Shown piece by piece: positions 1 through 5,594 of a stretch of DNA of 7,450 nucleotides (within the stretch, counting starts at the first letter, position 1; each line of letters starts with the position of its first letter). The notes below the pieces were generated by a model. It was not told the origin of the DNA, searched no databases, and was given only the letters and a program-made list of their open reading frames with translations. A program made the translations under genes and the position numbers. The DNA lies in contig DASUZD010000152.1 in NCBI GenBank assembly GCA_036377055.1, positions 1 through 7,450 of the forward strand. The letters are read 5' to 3'. The DNA is from DASUZD01 sp036377055. GTDB taxonomy: Bacteria; Actinomycetota; Thermoleophilia; Gaiellales; Gaiellaceae.

Positions 1-1
1 G

Positions 2-127
2 AACAGCTGGCTTCGCGCCTGGCGCCGCGTCGACACCCGCTGGGAGCGGCGACCCGAACACTGGCTCGCCGTCATCCAAATCGCCGCCGCCCTCACCATC
101 CACAACACGCTCGACTCATTCCGTTAG
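2..127 (+). CDS. IS5-like DDE transposase, C-terminal end (partial)
   Basis: Only the last 41 codons are visible; the gene enters from the left edge and stops at TAG 125-127. The translation starts NSWLRAWRRVDTRWERR and continues to HNTLDSFR. An Asn-Ser-Trp-Leu start followed by an R-x-x-R-x-E-R patch and a hydrophobic helix rich in Ala, Leu and Ile is the usual C-terminal end of IS4/IS5-type DDE transposases, where the final catalytic Glu region leads into the closing helix. The catalytic residues lie upstream and cannot be judged, so the copy may be intact or a remnant. It is followed by noncoding repeats that could be the right end of the element. The exact IS family is inferred; the transposase assignment is fairly secure from the pattern. 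Confidence 0.7.
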   Translation, partial: NSWLRAWRRVDTRWERRPEHWLAVIQIAAALTIHNTLDSFR

Positions 128-135
128 CAGCTCCA

Positions 136-176
136 GACCCCAGTTCCGCGCGAGACACGCGCACGCGCCTCCACAG
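136..176. repeat. Degenerate direct repeat, copy 1
   Basis: This copy aligns without gaps to 237-277 at an offset of 101 bp, with 31 of 41 bases identical and 26 of 32 identical in the core 145-176. The shared core begins CCGCGCGA and ends ACAG. It lies 9 bp after the transposase stop, so it may belong to the right end of the insertion element or to a dispersed genomic repeat family. Confidence 0.55.
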
Positions 177-236
177 GTCGCGGCCTGAGCGTCGAGCCCA
201 TGCGGATTGGCCGAGCGCGCGACCACACCGGGGTCT

Positions 237-277
237 GACCCTGAATCCGCGCGAAACGCACGCACGCCCGTTCACAG
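237..277. repeat. Degenerate direct repeat, copy 2, with adjoining palindrome
   Basis: This is the second copy of the 101-bp-spaced direct repeat. Its left edge overlaps a perfect odd palindrome, GGGTC-T-GACCC, at 231-241. The sequence GGGGTCTG at 230-237 is also the reverse complement of CAGACCCC at 134-141, so the two copies are bordered by matching inverted 8-mers. This could be an IS terminus or a REP-like element; the sequence alone does not decide. Confidence 0.5.
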
Positions 278-310
278 CCGTGCCGGTAACGGCCCAGCCG
301 CGACGCGGCT
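277..310 (-). terminator. Two small hairpins after the phosphorylase gene (weak terminator candidate)
   Basis: A GCCGT/ACGGC stem with a 7-base loop lies at 277-293, and a 15-bp odd palindrome AGCCGCG-A-CGCGGCT lies at 296-310, touching the phosphorylase stop codon (309-311). Neither is followed by a T-tract on the minus strand, so this is not a classical intrinsic terminator. It may only be an mRNA 3'-end structure. Confidence 0.2.
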
Positions 311-2339
311 ACGCGAGCGCCTCGGCCGGCTCCGCGTGCGCTCGGTGCGCGGGCACGTACATCGTCTCGACGTACTCGCGCACCATTCGGTTCGTGTTGA
401 ACCGCGCGCCGAGGATCTCGATCGAGCCGCGCATCAGCTCGAGCCACCGCGGCGGCAGGCCGCGCGAGTCGCGCTCGTAGAACGCCGGCACGACCTCGCG
501 CTCGAGAACGTCGAAGAGCGCCGCCGCGTCGGCCGCGTCGTCGGCCGGGCCGCCGCCGCCGATTGCAAACCCGACCTCGGGCGAGTGCGCCTCCGCCCAC
601 CAGCCGTCCAGGATCGAGCAGTTGAGCCCGCCGTTCATCGCCGCCTTCATCCCGCTCGTCCCGCTCGCCTCCTGCGGCCGGCGCGGTGTGTTCAGCCAGA
701 CGTCGACGCCCTGGACGAGGTACCGGGCGAGCGTCATCTCGTAGTCCTCGAGGAACACGATCCGGTCGGCGAAGCGGGGATCACGCGCCATCTGCCAGAC
801 GGAGCGGATCAGCTCCTTGCCGCCGTCGTCGGCCGGGTGCGCCTTCCCGGCGAGGACGACGCGCACGGGGCGCTCCGGGTCGACGACGAGCCGCGCGAGC
901 CGGTCCGGATCCGAGAAGAGCAAGCCGGCGCGCTTGTACGTCGCGAACCGCCGCGCGAACCCGATCGTCAGTACGTCCTCGTCGGCGCCGACCGTGTGCC
1001 CGCTCCCCCGCTCCCGCGCCACGCGCAGCAGCTCGCGCTTCGCGAGCGAATGAAGACGCCAGAGCTCCTCGTCCCCGAGCTCGCGCACGCGCGACCACTC
1101 CCCGCGCAGGTGCTGCTCGAGGTCCGCCGAGAGCCACGTCCGCGCGTGCACGGCGTTCGTGACGTGGCCGATCGGGACATCGTCCACACCCTGGTCCGGC
1201 CAGAGCGGCCGCCACATCTCGCGCGCCACCTCGCCGTGCAAGCGCGAGACGCCGTTCGCCCGGCCCGAGATGCGGAGCGCGAACGGCGTGAGCCCGAACT
1301 GGCCGCCGTCGTCGGGCGCGCTCCCGAGCGCGACGAAGTGGTCCCAGTCGAACCCCACGGCGGCGACGGGCCCGGCGAGGTACCGCTTGACGAGCGCCGT
1401 CTCGAACACCTCGTTCCCGGCGGGCACCGGCGTGTGCGTCGTGAAGACGGTCGAGCCGCGCACGTCCTCGAGCGCCGCGTCGAGCGACGCGCCCGCGGCC
1501 ACGCACTCGCGGAGCCGCTCGAGCGCGAGCAGCGCCGAGTGCCCCTCGTTGAGGTGAAAGACGCTCGGCGCGACGCCGAGCCGGCGCAGCGCGCGGATCC
1601 CGCCGATGCCGAGCACGACCTCCTGGCGGATCCGGTGCTCGCGGTCGCCGCCGTAGAGCCGGTCGGTGACGGCGCGCGCGGTGGGGCTGTTCTCCTCGAC
1701 GTCCGTGTCCAGCAGGTACAGGGGCGTCCGGCCCACGTCCGCCCGCCAGATGCGCACCGCGACCGGCTCGCCGGCGAGCTCGAGGTGGACGAGCAGCGTG
1801 CGGCCGCTCGCCTCGCGCTCGAGCGTCAGCGGCAGCCGCGTCGGGTCGTTGAACGGATACCGCTCGCGCTGCCAGCCGGTCTCGGCGAGCGACTGCCGGA
1901 AGTAGCCGCGCTCGTAGAAGAGCCCGACGCCGACGAGCGGTACGCCCAGCTCCGAGGCCGACTTCAGGTGGTCACCCGCGAGAACGCCGAGCCCGCCCGA
2001 GTAGACCGGAAGGCTCTCGTCGAGCGCGAACTCCATCGAGAAGTACGCGACGAGAAACCGCTCGTCCACGCCGGCCGTGTCCCACCACGCCGGCTCCTCG
2101 AGCTCCTCTCTGAGCGCCCGCTCGGCCTCGCGCACGCGCGCGATGTACGCGTCATCTCCGGCGGCACGCTCGAAGCGATCGTCGGAGAGGCCCGCGAGGA
2201 GCACGATCGGGTTGTGGTCGGCCTCGTCCCAATCGGCCGGGTCGAGCTCGCGGAAGACGTTGCGGACCTCGGGCAGCCAGGAGAAGGCGACGTTGCGTGC
2301 GAGCCGATCGAGGGTTCGCCGGAGCTCGTCGCCGCTCAT
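309..2339 (-). CDS. glgP: Alpha-glucan (glycogen/maltodextrin) phosphorylase, short form
   Basis: This cytoplasmic GT35 enzyme removes glucose from the non-reducing ends of alpha-1,4-glucans with phosphate, giving glucose-1-phosphate. Numbered from ATG 2339 (676 aa), the N-terminal Trp/Pro-rich segment (about 5-50) is typical of bacterial alpha-glucan phosphorylases. The glycine-rich active-site segment SMEFALDESLPVYSGGLG lies at 101-118, HLNEGHSALL at 262-271, and RRFATYKR at 463-470, whose Arg464 and Lys469 match the phosphate-site Arg/Lys pair. EASGTSGMK at 557-565 ends in the PLP-binding Lys565. Many relatives run to about 850 aa; this one ends soon after the catalytic core, a short form. 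TTG 2375 and GTG 2360 are in-frame alternatives (688 or 683 aa), but TTG 2375 lies in the T-tract of the upstream terminator and has no ribosome site, so ATG 2339 is preferred. Function is secure; the exact start is not. Confidence 0.93.
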   Translation of the reverse strand: MSGDELRRTLDRLARNVAFSWLPEVRNVFRELDPADWDEADHNPIVLLAGLSDDRFERAAGDDAYIARVREAERALREELEEPAWWDTAGVDERFLVAYFSMEFALDESLPVYSGGLGVLAGDHLKSASELGVPLVGVGLFYERGYFRQSLAETGWQRERYPFNDPTRLPLTLEREASGRTLLVHLELAGEPVAVRIWRADVGRTPLYLLDTDVEENSPTARAVTDRLYGGDREHRIRQEVVLGIGGIRALRRLGVAPSVFHLNEGHSALLALERLRECVAAGASLDAALEDVRGSTVFTTHTPVPAGNEVFETALVKRYLAGPVAAVGFDWDHFVALGSAPDDGGQFGLTPFALRISGRANGVSRLHGEVAREMWRPLWPDQGVDDVPIGHVTNAVHARTWLSADLEQHLRGEWSRVRELGDEELWRLHSLAKRELLRVARERGSGHTVGADEDVLTIGFARRFATYKRAGLLFSDPDRLARLVVDPERPVRVVLAGKAHPADDGGKELIRSVWQMARDPRFADRIVFLEDYEMTLARYLVQGVDVWLNTPRRPQEASGTSGMKAAMNGGLNCSILDGWWAEAHSPEVGFAIGGGGPADDAADAAALFDVLEREVVPAFYERDSRGLPPRWLELMRGSIEILGARFNTNRMVREYVETMYVPAHRAHAEPAEALA

Positions 2340-2368
2340 CGTCTCGTGGTCGTCCGACACGGTGGAAT

Positions 2369-2396
2369 CAAACAAAAGAAACGCCGCGGCGCGGCG
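2369..2396 (-). terminator. Intrinsic terminator of the universal stress gene
   Basis: Read on the minus strand, a 6-bp all-GC stem CGCCGC/GCGGCG (2396-2391 with 2387-2382) closes a 3-base loop and is followed at once by TTTCTTTTGTTTG (2381-2369). This is the classical Rho-independent layout, 33 bases past the stress-protein stop and just before the phosphorylase start. It separates two same-strand genes that would otherwise look like an operon. Confidence 0.7.
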
Positions 2397-2428
2397 AACC
2401 CGCGCAACCTAGCAAGAACGCTGGACGC

Positions 2429-2857
2429 CTATCGGTGCACGACCACCGGGCACGTCGCCTGCTGCACGACCCGGTGGCTGACCGATCCGAGGAGGAGAGC
2501 CTTGAGCTCGCCGAGCCCGCGCGAGCCGACCACGAGCAGCTCGGCGTCGCGTGCCGCTTCGATCAAGGCCTCCGCGGCCGTGTCCTCGACGATCTGGCCG
2601 GTGATCTTCACGTCGCCGTCGCGCCGAGCCTCGCGCACGGCGTCCTCGACGATCTTCTCGGCTGCCGCCCGCAGGTCGGTGACGAGGCTCGGGAGCTCGA
2701 GCGTGACGACCGGCGTCACGTCCGTCGGCACGACGACCACCTGGTACGCATGCAGCGCGACGACCTCGGCGCCCCTGAGGCGCGCCTCCTCAACAGCCCA
2801 GCGCAGCGCGTGCCGCGAGGGATCGGAGCCGTCGACGCCGACGACGATCTTGGCCAT
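2429..2857 (-). CDS. Universal stress protein, UspA family, ATP-binding type
   Basis: This 142-aa single-domain protein has the Usp fold. It opens MAKIVVGVDGSDPS, whose Val-Asp9-Gly-Ser is the first nucleotide-binding strand and loop. Near the C-terminus it has the complete ATP motif G-x2-G-x9-G-S: Gly111, Gly114, Gly124 and Ser125. The closing CPVVVHR is the usual last strand. Length matches one Usp domain. The reading frame stays open upstream to 3337, but that stretch is antisense to the aldehyde dehydrogenase; ATG 2857 is where family similarity begins. No strong ribosome site precedes it. Usp proteins of this class bind ATP and accumulate in hypoxia, stationary phase or starvation in actinobacteria; the trigger here is unknown. 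It diverges from the aldehyde dehydrogenase across 52 bp and is terminated before the phosphorylase. Confidence 0.95.
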   Translation of the reverse strand: MAKIVVGVDGSDPSRHALRWAVEEARLRGAEVVALHAYQVVVVPTDVTPVVTLELPSLVTDLRAAAEKIVEDAVREARRDGDVKITGQIVEDTAAEALIEAARDAELLVVGSRGLGELKALLLGSVSHRVVQQATCPVVVHR

Positions 2858-2909
2858 GGCCGTGTTGTTCCGCGCGACGGCGCGCCGAATCCTCAGTAGG
2901 CTCTCCACG
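2858..2909. promoter_or_regulatory. Divergent intergenic region between Usp and ALDH genes
   Basis: These 52 bp must hold whatever drives the stress gene leftward and the dehydrogenase rightward, unless promoters lie inside the genes. It contains a GGCGCGCC palindrome (2879-2886) near its centre. No convincing -10/-35 pair was found on either strand. The adjoining CCATGG at 2854-2859 carries ATG on both strands: the Usp start and an in-frame upstream ATG for the dehydrogenase. Confidence 0.4.
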
Positions 2910-4370
2910 ATGGCGACGACCGTTCGCGTCCTCCGGAACTTCGTCGGGAGCGAGTGGGTCGAGTCGACCGGTGAGCGCGTGCGCAAGATCGTCTCGCCGG
3001 TGACGGGCGAGACGCTCGCCGAGGTGCCCGATGCCAGCCCCGAGGACGTCGATCGCGCGGTCGCGGCCGCGCGTGCGGCGCAGCCGCGCTGGGCGGCGCT
3101 CTCGGCGTGGGAGCGCGCGAAGGTCTGCCACGCGATCGCCGACCTGATCGAGGAGCGGCGTGAGGAGTTCGCGCGCGAGCTGTCCCTCGAGCAGGGCAAG
3201 CCGTACGCGGCCGAGGCCCTTGGCGACATCGACGAGACGGCCGAGAACTTCCGGGTCGCGGCGGAGGACGTGAAGCGGATGGAGACCGCCATCATCCCGT
3301 CGCAGGACGTCGCCAAGCGGATCCTCACGTTCCGCAAGCCGAACGGCGTCTACGCCGGGATCACGCCCTGGAACTTCCCGACGCTGATCCCGGTCGAGCT
3401 GATCGCGCCCGGGATCGCGGCCGGCAACACGATCGTGATGAAGCCGTCCGAGTGGACGCCGATCGCGATGGCCAACTTCATGCAGATCATGGCCGACGCC
3501 GGCCTGCCCGAAGGGGTCGTGAACGTCGTGTACGGCGCGGGCGATGTCGGCGAGATGCTGGTCACGCACCCCGAGGTCGACTGCATCGGCTTCGTCGGCT
3601 CGCACGCGACGGCCGAGAAGATCGTGCGCGCCGCCGGCCTGAAGCGATCGCTGATCGAGGCCAGCGGCAACGGCCCCGTCATCGTCTGCGAGGACGCCGA
3701 CCTCGAGCGCGCGGCGCAGGGCTCCGTCTTCGGCGGCTTCTTCTGCGCCGGCCAGGTCTGCTGCGCGACCGAGCGCGTGCTCGTGCACGAGCGCGTGCAC
3801 GACGCGTTCCTCGACGAGGTGGTTCGGGCCGCGTCGGAGTGGAAGCTCGGCGACCCGTTCGACGAGACGACGCTCGTCGGGCCGATGAACAACGAGCCGA
3901 CGGCGCGGAAGATGGACCTGCACCTCGAGGACGCGGTCGCTCAGGGCGCTTCGGTGGTCGTGGGCGGGCGGCGTGCGCCGGACCGGCCGACACGGCTCTA
4001 CTACGAGCCCACCGTCGTCACGGAGGTCGGCACCGACACGCTCCTGAACCGGGAGGAGACGTTCGGCCCGATCGTGCCGCTGATCCGCGTCGGCTCCGAC
4101 GAGGAGGCGCTCGCGGTCGCGAACGACTCGCACCTCGGGCTTCAGGCGGCCGTCTACACGTCGAGCCTGAAGCGCGCGTTCCGCTATCTCGATTCGCTGC
4201 GGGTCGGCAACGTCGTCGTGAACGACTCGACCGATTACTGGGAGTCGCACGAGCCGTTCGGCGGCTCGAGCGGCACGCGGAGCGGCTGGGGCCGCATCGG
4301 CGGTCGCTACACGATGCTGGACATGACCGACCTGAAGACGGTCGTCCTCGACGTCGGCGGTCTGGACTAG
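2910..4370 (+). CDS. NAD(P)-dependent aldehyde dehydrogenase (ALDH superfamily)
   Basis: This 486-aa soluble enzyme oxidises an aldehyde to its carboxylic acid with NAD(P)+. All core ALDH elements are visible: PWNFP (153-157) with Asn155, Lys178 in MKPSEWTP, the cofactor-loop segment GFVGS (227-231), general-base Glu250 in LIEASGNGP, and nucleophile Cys284 in AGQVCCATERV. The Glu-to-Cys spacing of 34 residues equals that of the canonical family, and EETFGP (382-387) supplies the ribose-binding Glu383 and Phe385. The C-terminal PFGGSSGTRSGWGRIGG is the usual oligomerisation segment. LIEASGNGP replaces the commoner LELGGKNP, so this is a divergent subfamily whose substrate cannot be read from sequence. 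ATG 2910 gives the family-typical N-terminus; in-frame ATG 2856 would add 18 unsupported residues. The stop overlaps the stop of the convergent RES toxin. Confidence 0.95.
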   Translation: MATTVRVLRNFVGSEWVESTGERVRKIVSPVTGETLAEVPDASPEDVDRAVAAARAAQPRWAALSAWERAKVCHAIADLIEERREEFARELSLEQGKPYAAEALGDIDETAENFRVAAEDVKRMETAIIPSQDVAKRILTFRKPNGVYAGITPWNFPTLIPVELIAPGIAAGNTIVMKPSEWTPIAMANFMQIMADAGLPEGVVNVVYGAGDVGEMLVTHPEVDCIGFVGSHATAEKIVRAAGLKRSLIEASGNGPVIVCEDADLERAAQGSVFGGFFCAGQVCCATERVLVHERVHDAFLDEVVRAASEWKLGDPFDETTLVGPMNNEPTARKMDLHLEDAVAQGASVVVGGRRAPDRPTRLYYEPTVVTEVGTDTLLNREETFGPIVPLIRVGSDEEALAVANDSHLGLQAAVYTSSLKRAFRYLDSLRVGNVVVNDSTDYWESHEPFGGSSGTRSGWGRIGGRYTMLDMTDLKTVVLDVGGLD

Positions 4371-4376
4371 ACCAGA
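4361..4376. other. Imperfect palindrome spanning the two convergent stop codons
   Basis: TCTGG-ACTAGA-CCAGA forms a 5-bp stem with a 6-base loop. The loop contains both stop codons: TAG 4368-4370 of the dehydrogenase and, on the other strand, TAG 4369-4367 of the RES toxin. No T-tract follows on either strand, so it is at best a weak bidirectional end structure. Confidence 0.3.
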
Positions 4377-4924
4377 AGCGGGGTCGTGAGCGGATACGCG
4401 TCGACCGCGCGCTCGAGCAGGTCGACGTCCCTCTCAATGGGCCCGCGGTCGTCGGGGCGCAGATCGGTGGCGCAACGGTCGAGATAGAGGCAGTAGTTCG
4501 TCTTGCCGGTCGCATGCCGTGGCACGTAACGAAGGCCGTCGAGCTTGGGATACCACTCATGGAAGGCGCGGCTCCAGAGCTGCGGTCGGCGATACGGCTT
4601 CATGGTGCAGATCCGCGCGTCGAGGTCGAACGTCATCAGGCAGCTTCCGTCCATGAGGTCGAGCAGCCGCAGCGGACGCGACGACGCGATCGCGAAGAGC
4701 CGGCGCTTTCCATCCGGAACGTCGATGTAGCGGGTGTCGCCGAAGACCTCGGCGAAGCAGCCGACGTCATCGCTGCAGAGGTAGATGACGGAGAACTCGC
4801 CTCGGGGCGCGTCGAAGCGGAACTTGCCCTTCGGATACCGTCGCAGAGCGAGAGGATCCTCGTGCCAATCGAGGCGAAAGGCTCGAACGACGTCGTCGAT
4901 GGGCTCGCAGGCATCGGCCGGCAA
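4367..4924 (-). CDS. RES-domain toxin of a type II toxin-antitoxin pair
   Basis: The RES domain fills the protein (185 aa from TTG 4924). Compared with MbcT of Mycobacterium tuberculosis from memory, the three residues that name the family are present: Arg17 (VVRAFRLD), Glu59 (GCFAEVFG) and Ser118 (PQLWSRAFHEW). The FRFDAPRGEFSVIYL block (35-49) matches the substrate-pocket strand. Characterised members break down NAD+ (MbcT is a NAD+ phosphorylase) or, in ParT, ADP-ribosylate Prs; which applies here is unknown. The gene directly follows the HTH antitoxin, as in other RES-Xre pairs. The start is unusual: no in-frame ATG or GTG precedes the core. TTG 4924 lies 39 nt past the antitoxin stop. 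A CTG at 4966 overlaps that stop as CTGA, behind an AGGGA, and would give 199 aa. A weak start would keep toxin output low. Family assignment strong, start uncertain. Confidence 0.85.
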   Translation of the reverse strand: MPADACEPIDDVVRAFRLDWHEDPLALRRYPKGKFRFDAPRGEFSVIYLCSDDVGCFAEVFGDTRYIDVPDGKRRLFAIASSRPLRLLDLMDGSCLMTFDLDARICTMKPYRRPQLWSRAFHEWYPKLDGLRYVPRHATGKTNYCLYLDRCATDLRPDDRGPIERDVDLLERAVDAYPLTTPLLV

Positions 4925-4962
4925 CGCAGCGGGCGGCTCGGCGATCGTGAGGCCCGGGCCGC

Positions 4963-5523
4963 TCAGGTTCCCTGGGCCGTTCCGGCTTCGATCAGCTCGA
5001 CAACGTCGTCGGGTCGTTCGTCGAGGAGGTCCACAAGTGGTGAGCCCGCGACGCCGGCGTCCGGGTTCGTGAGCAAGAGGTGCAGCGACAGCGGCGTCAA
5101 TCGTGCGGCGCGAGCGGCCTCGACCAGGACGGGCACGATCGGCCGCACCTTGCCGGCGGCGTCGAACTGCCAATCTGGATACCAATGCTCGCTCCGAAGC
5201 GGCGGCTGGATTCCGAGGAGCTTTCCCGAGTCCCGCAGCTGGGCGAGTCGCTGACGGCTGACGCCGAGTCGCTCGCGTAGCTCGCTTCCGCGGATCGACT
5301 CTTCTTGCACACGGGCGCTCAAGAGCTGAAGTCGGGCGCGGTTCTTGAGCCGCGCCGGCTTCTCGAGGTCGGCCGAGGCCAGGAACTTCCGCAACTCGGC
5401 GGGGGGCTCGTCCAGGAGGTAGCGCAAGACCAGCATGAGTGCTGTCTCGACGAGATCTCGCTGCTGCGGCGAAAGCTGCTCGAGCTCCGCCTCGCCTTCG
5501 GCCAACGATGCAGGCGCCGCCAT
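4963..5523 (-). CDS. HTH antitoxin of the RES pair (Xre/MbcA/ParS-like)
   Basis: This 186-aa protein should neutralise the RES toxin encoded just downstream and bind its own promoter. Residues 1-75 are predicted helical, charged and Leu-rich, with no motif I recognise. A compact helix-turn-helix lies at about 79-105 (GSELRERLGVSRQRLAQLRDSGKLLG), followed by HWYPDWQFD (113-121), a motif common in Xre-type antitoxins. The C-terminal part (about 130-182), with AGSPLVDLL (159-167) and a Val/Leu-rich last helix, resembles the MbcA/ParS C-terminal toxin-binding region. Gene order antitoxin then toxin, and a gap or overlap of at most a few tens of bases, fits this module type. ATG 5523 has no good ribosome site; a promoter ending 6 bases upstream suggests a leaderless mRNA. 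The antitoxin role is inferred mainly from the neighbour and the fold pattern. Confidence 0.8.
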   Translation of the reverse strand: MAAPASLAEGEAELEQLSPQQRDLVETALMLVLRYLLDEPPAELRKFLASADLEKPARLKNRARLQLLSARVQEESIRGSELRERLGVSRQRLAQLRDSGKLLGIQPPLRSEHWYPDWQFDAAGKVRPIVPVLVEAARAARLTPLSLHLLLTNPDAGVAGSPLVDLLDERPDDVVELIEAGTAQGT

Positions 5524-5529
5524 CAGCTC

Positions 5530-5558
5530 AAGGTACCGTCAAAGCCGTCAAGCGTCAA
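5530..5558 (-). promoter_or_regulatory. Predicted promoter of the antitoxin-toxin operon
   Basis: On the minus strand TTGACG (5558-5553) matches the -35 consensus at five of six bases. A 17-base spacer separates it from TACCTT (5535-5530), a fair -10. Transcription would start near 5523, at the antitoxin ATG itself. The -35 and spacer are made of the GTCAA repeats, so a repressor bound there would block this promoter. Confidence 0.45.
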
Positions 5559-5575
5559 GTGCGTCAAGCGGCAAG
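5538..5575. repeat. GTCAA direct-repeat cluster, candidate operator
   Basis: GTCAA occurs at 5538-5542, 5547-5551, 5554-5558 and 5563-5567 (start spacings 9, 7 and 9), three of the four followed by G, and a related GGCAAG follows at 5570-5575. On the minus strand these read as serial TTGAC. The cluster lies between the antitoxin and VOC gene starts. HTH antitoxins of this class usually repress their own operon, so these repeats are the obvious candidate binding sites; this is inference. Confidence 0.5.
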
Positions 5576-5582
5576 CACGATT

Positions 5583-5588
5583 CACAAT
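5583..5588 (+). promoter_or_regulatory. Possible -10 element of the VOC gene
   Basis: CACAAT matches the TATAAT consensus at four of six positions and ends 6 bases before GTG 5595, which would give a leaderless transcript. No good -35 is seen at the expected distance; the GTCAA repeat cluster occupies that place. Weak evidence by itself. Confidence 0.25.
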
Positions 5589-5594
5589 CGAGCC

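Noticed and set aside
207..2909. Very long plus-strand open frame running through the phosphorylase and stress-protein genes into the dehydrogenase.
   Set aside because: It is antisense to two clear genes, its product is Arg/Pro/Val-rich low-information sequence, and only the part from 2910 has family similarity. High GC makes such shadow frames common.
2858..3337. N-terminal extension of the universal stress protein.
   Set aside because: The Usp domain is complete from ATG 2857, and the extension is antisense to the start of the dehydrogenase.
2790..4250. 486-aa minus-strand open frame opposite the aldehyde dehydrogenase.
   Set aside because: Arg/Asp/His-rich product with no recognisable domain; explained by codon bias of the sense gene.
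4967..5185. Upstream extension of the RES toxin frame to a TTG at 5185.
   Set aside because: It lies fully within the antitoxin gene in another frame and gives an Arg-rich sequence with no resemblance to RES N-termini.
5538..5575. GTCAA repeats as a CRISPR array.
   Set aside because: Units are only 5-6 bases with 2-4 base gaps, far too short for CRISPR repeats and spacers, and there are no cas genes.
5439..5594. Longer VOC protein beginning inside the antitoxin gene.
   Set aside because: The extra residues are low-complexity, overlap the antitoxin start and fall across the promoter repeats; the VOC fold begins at 5595.
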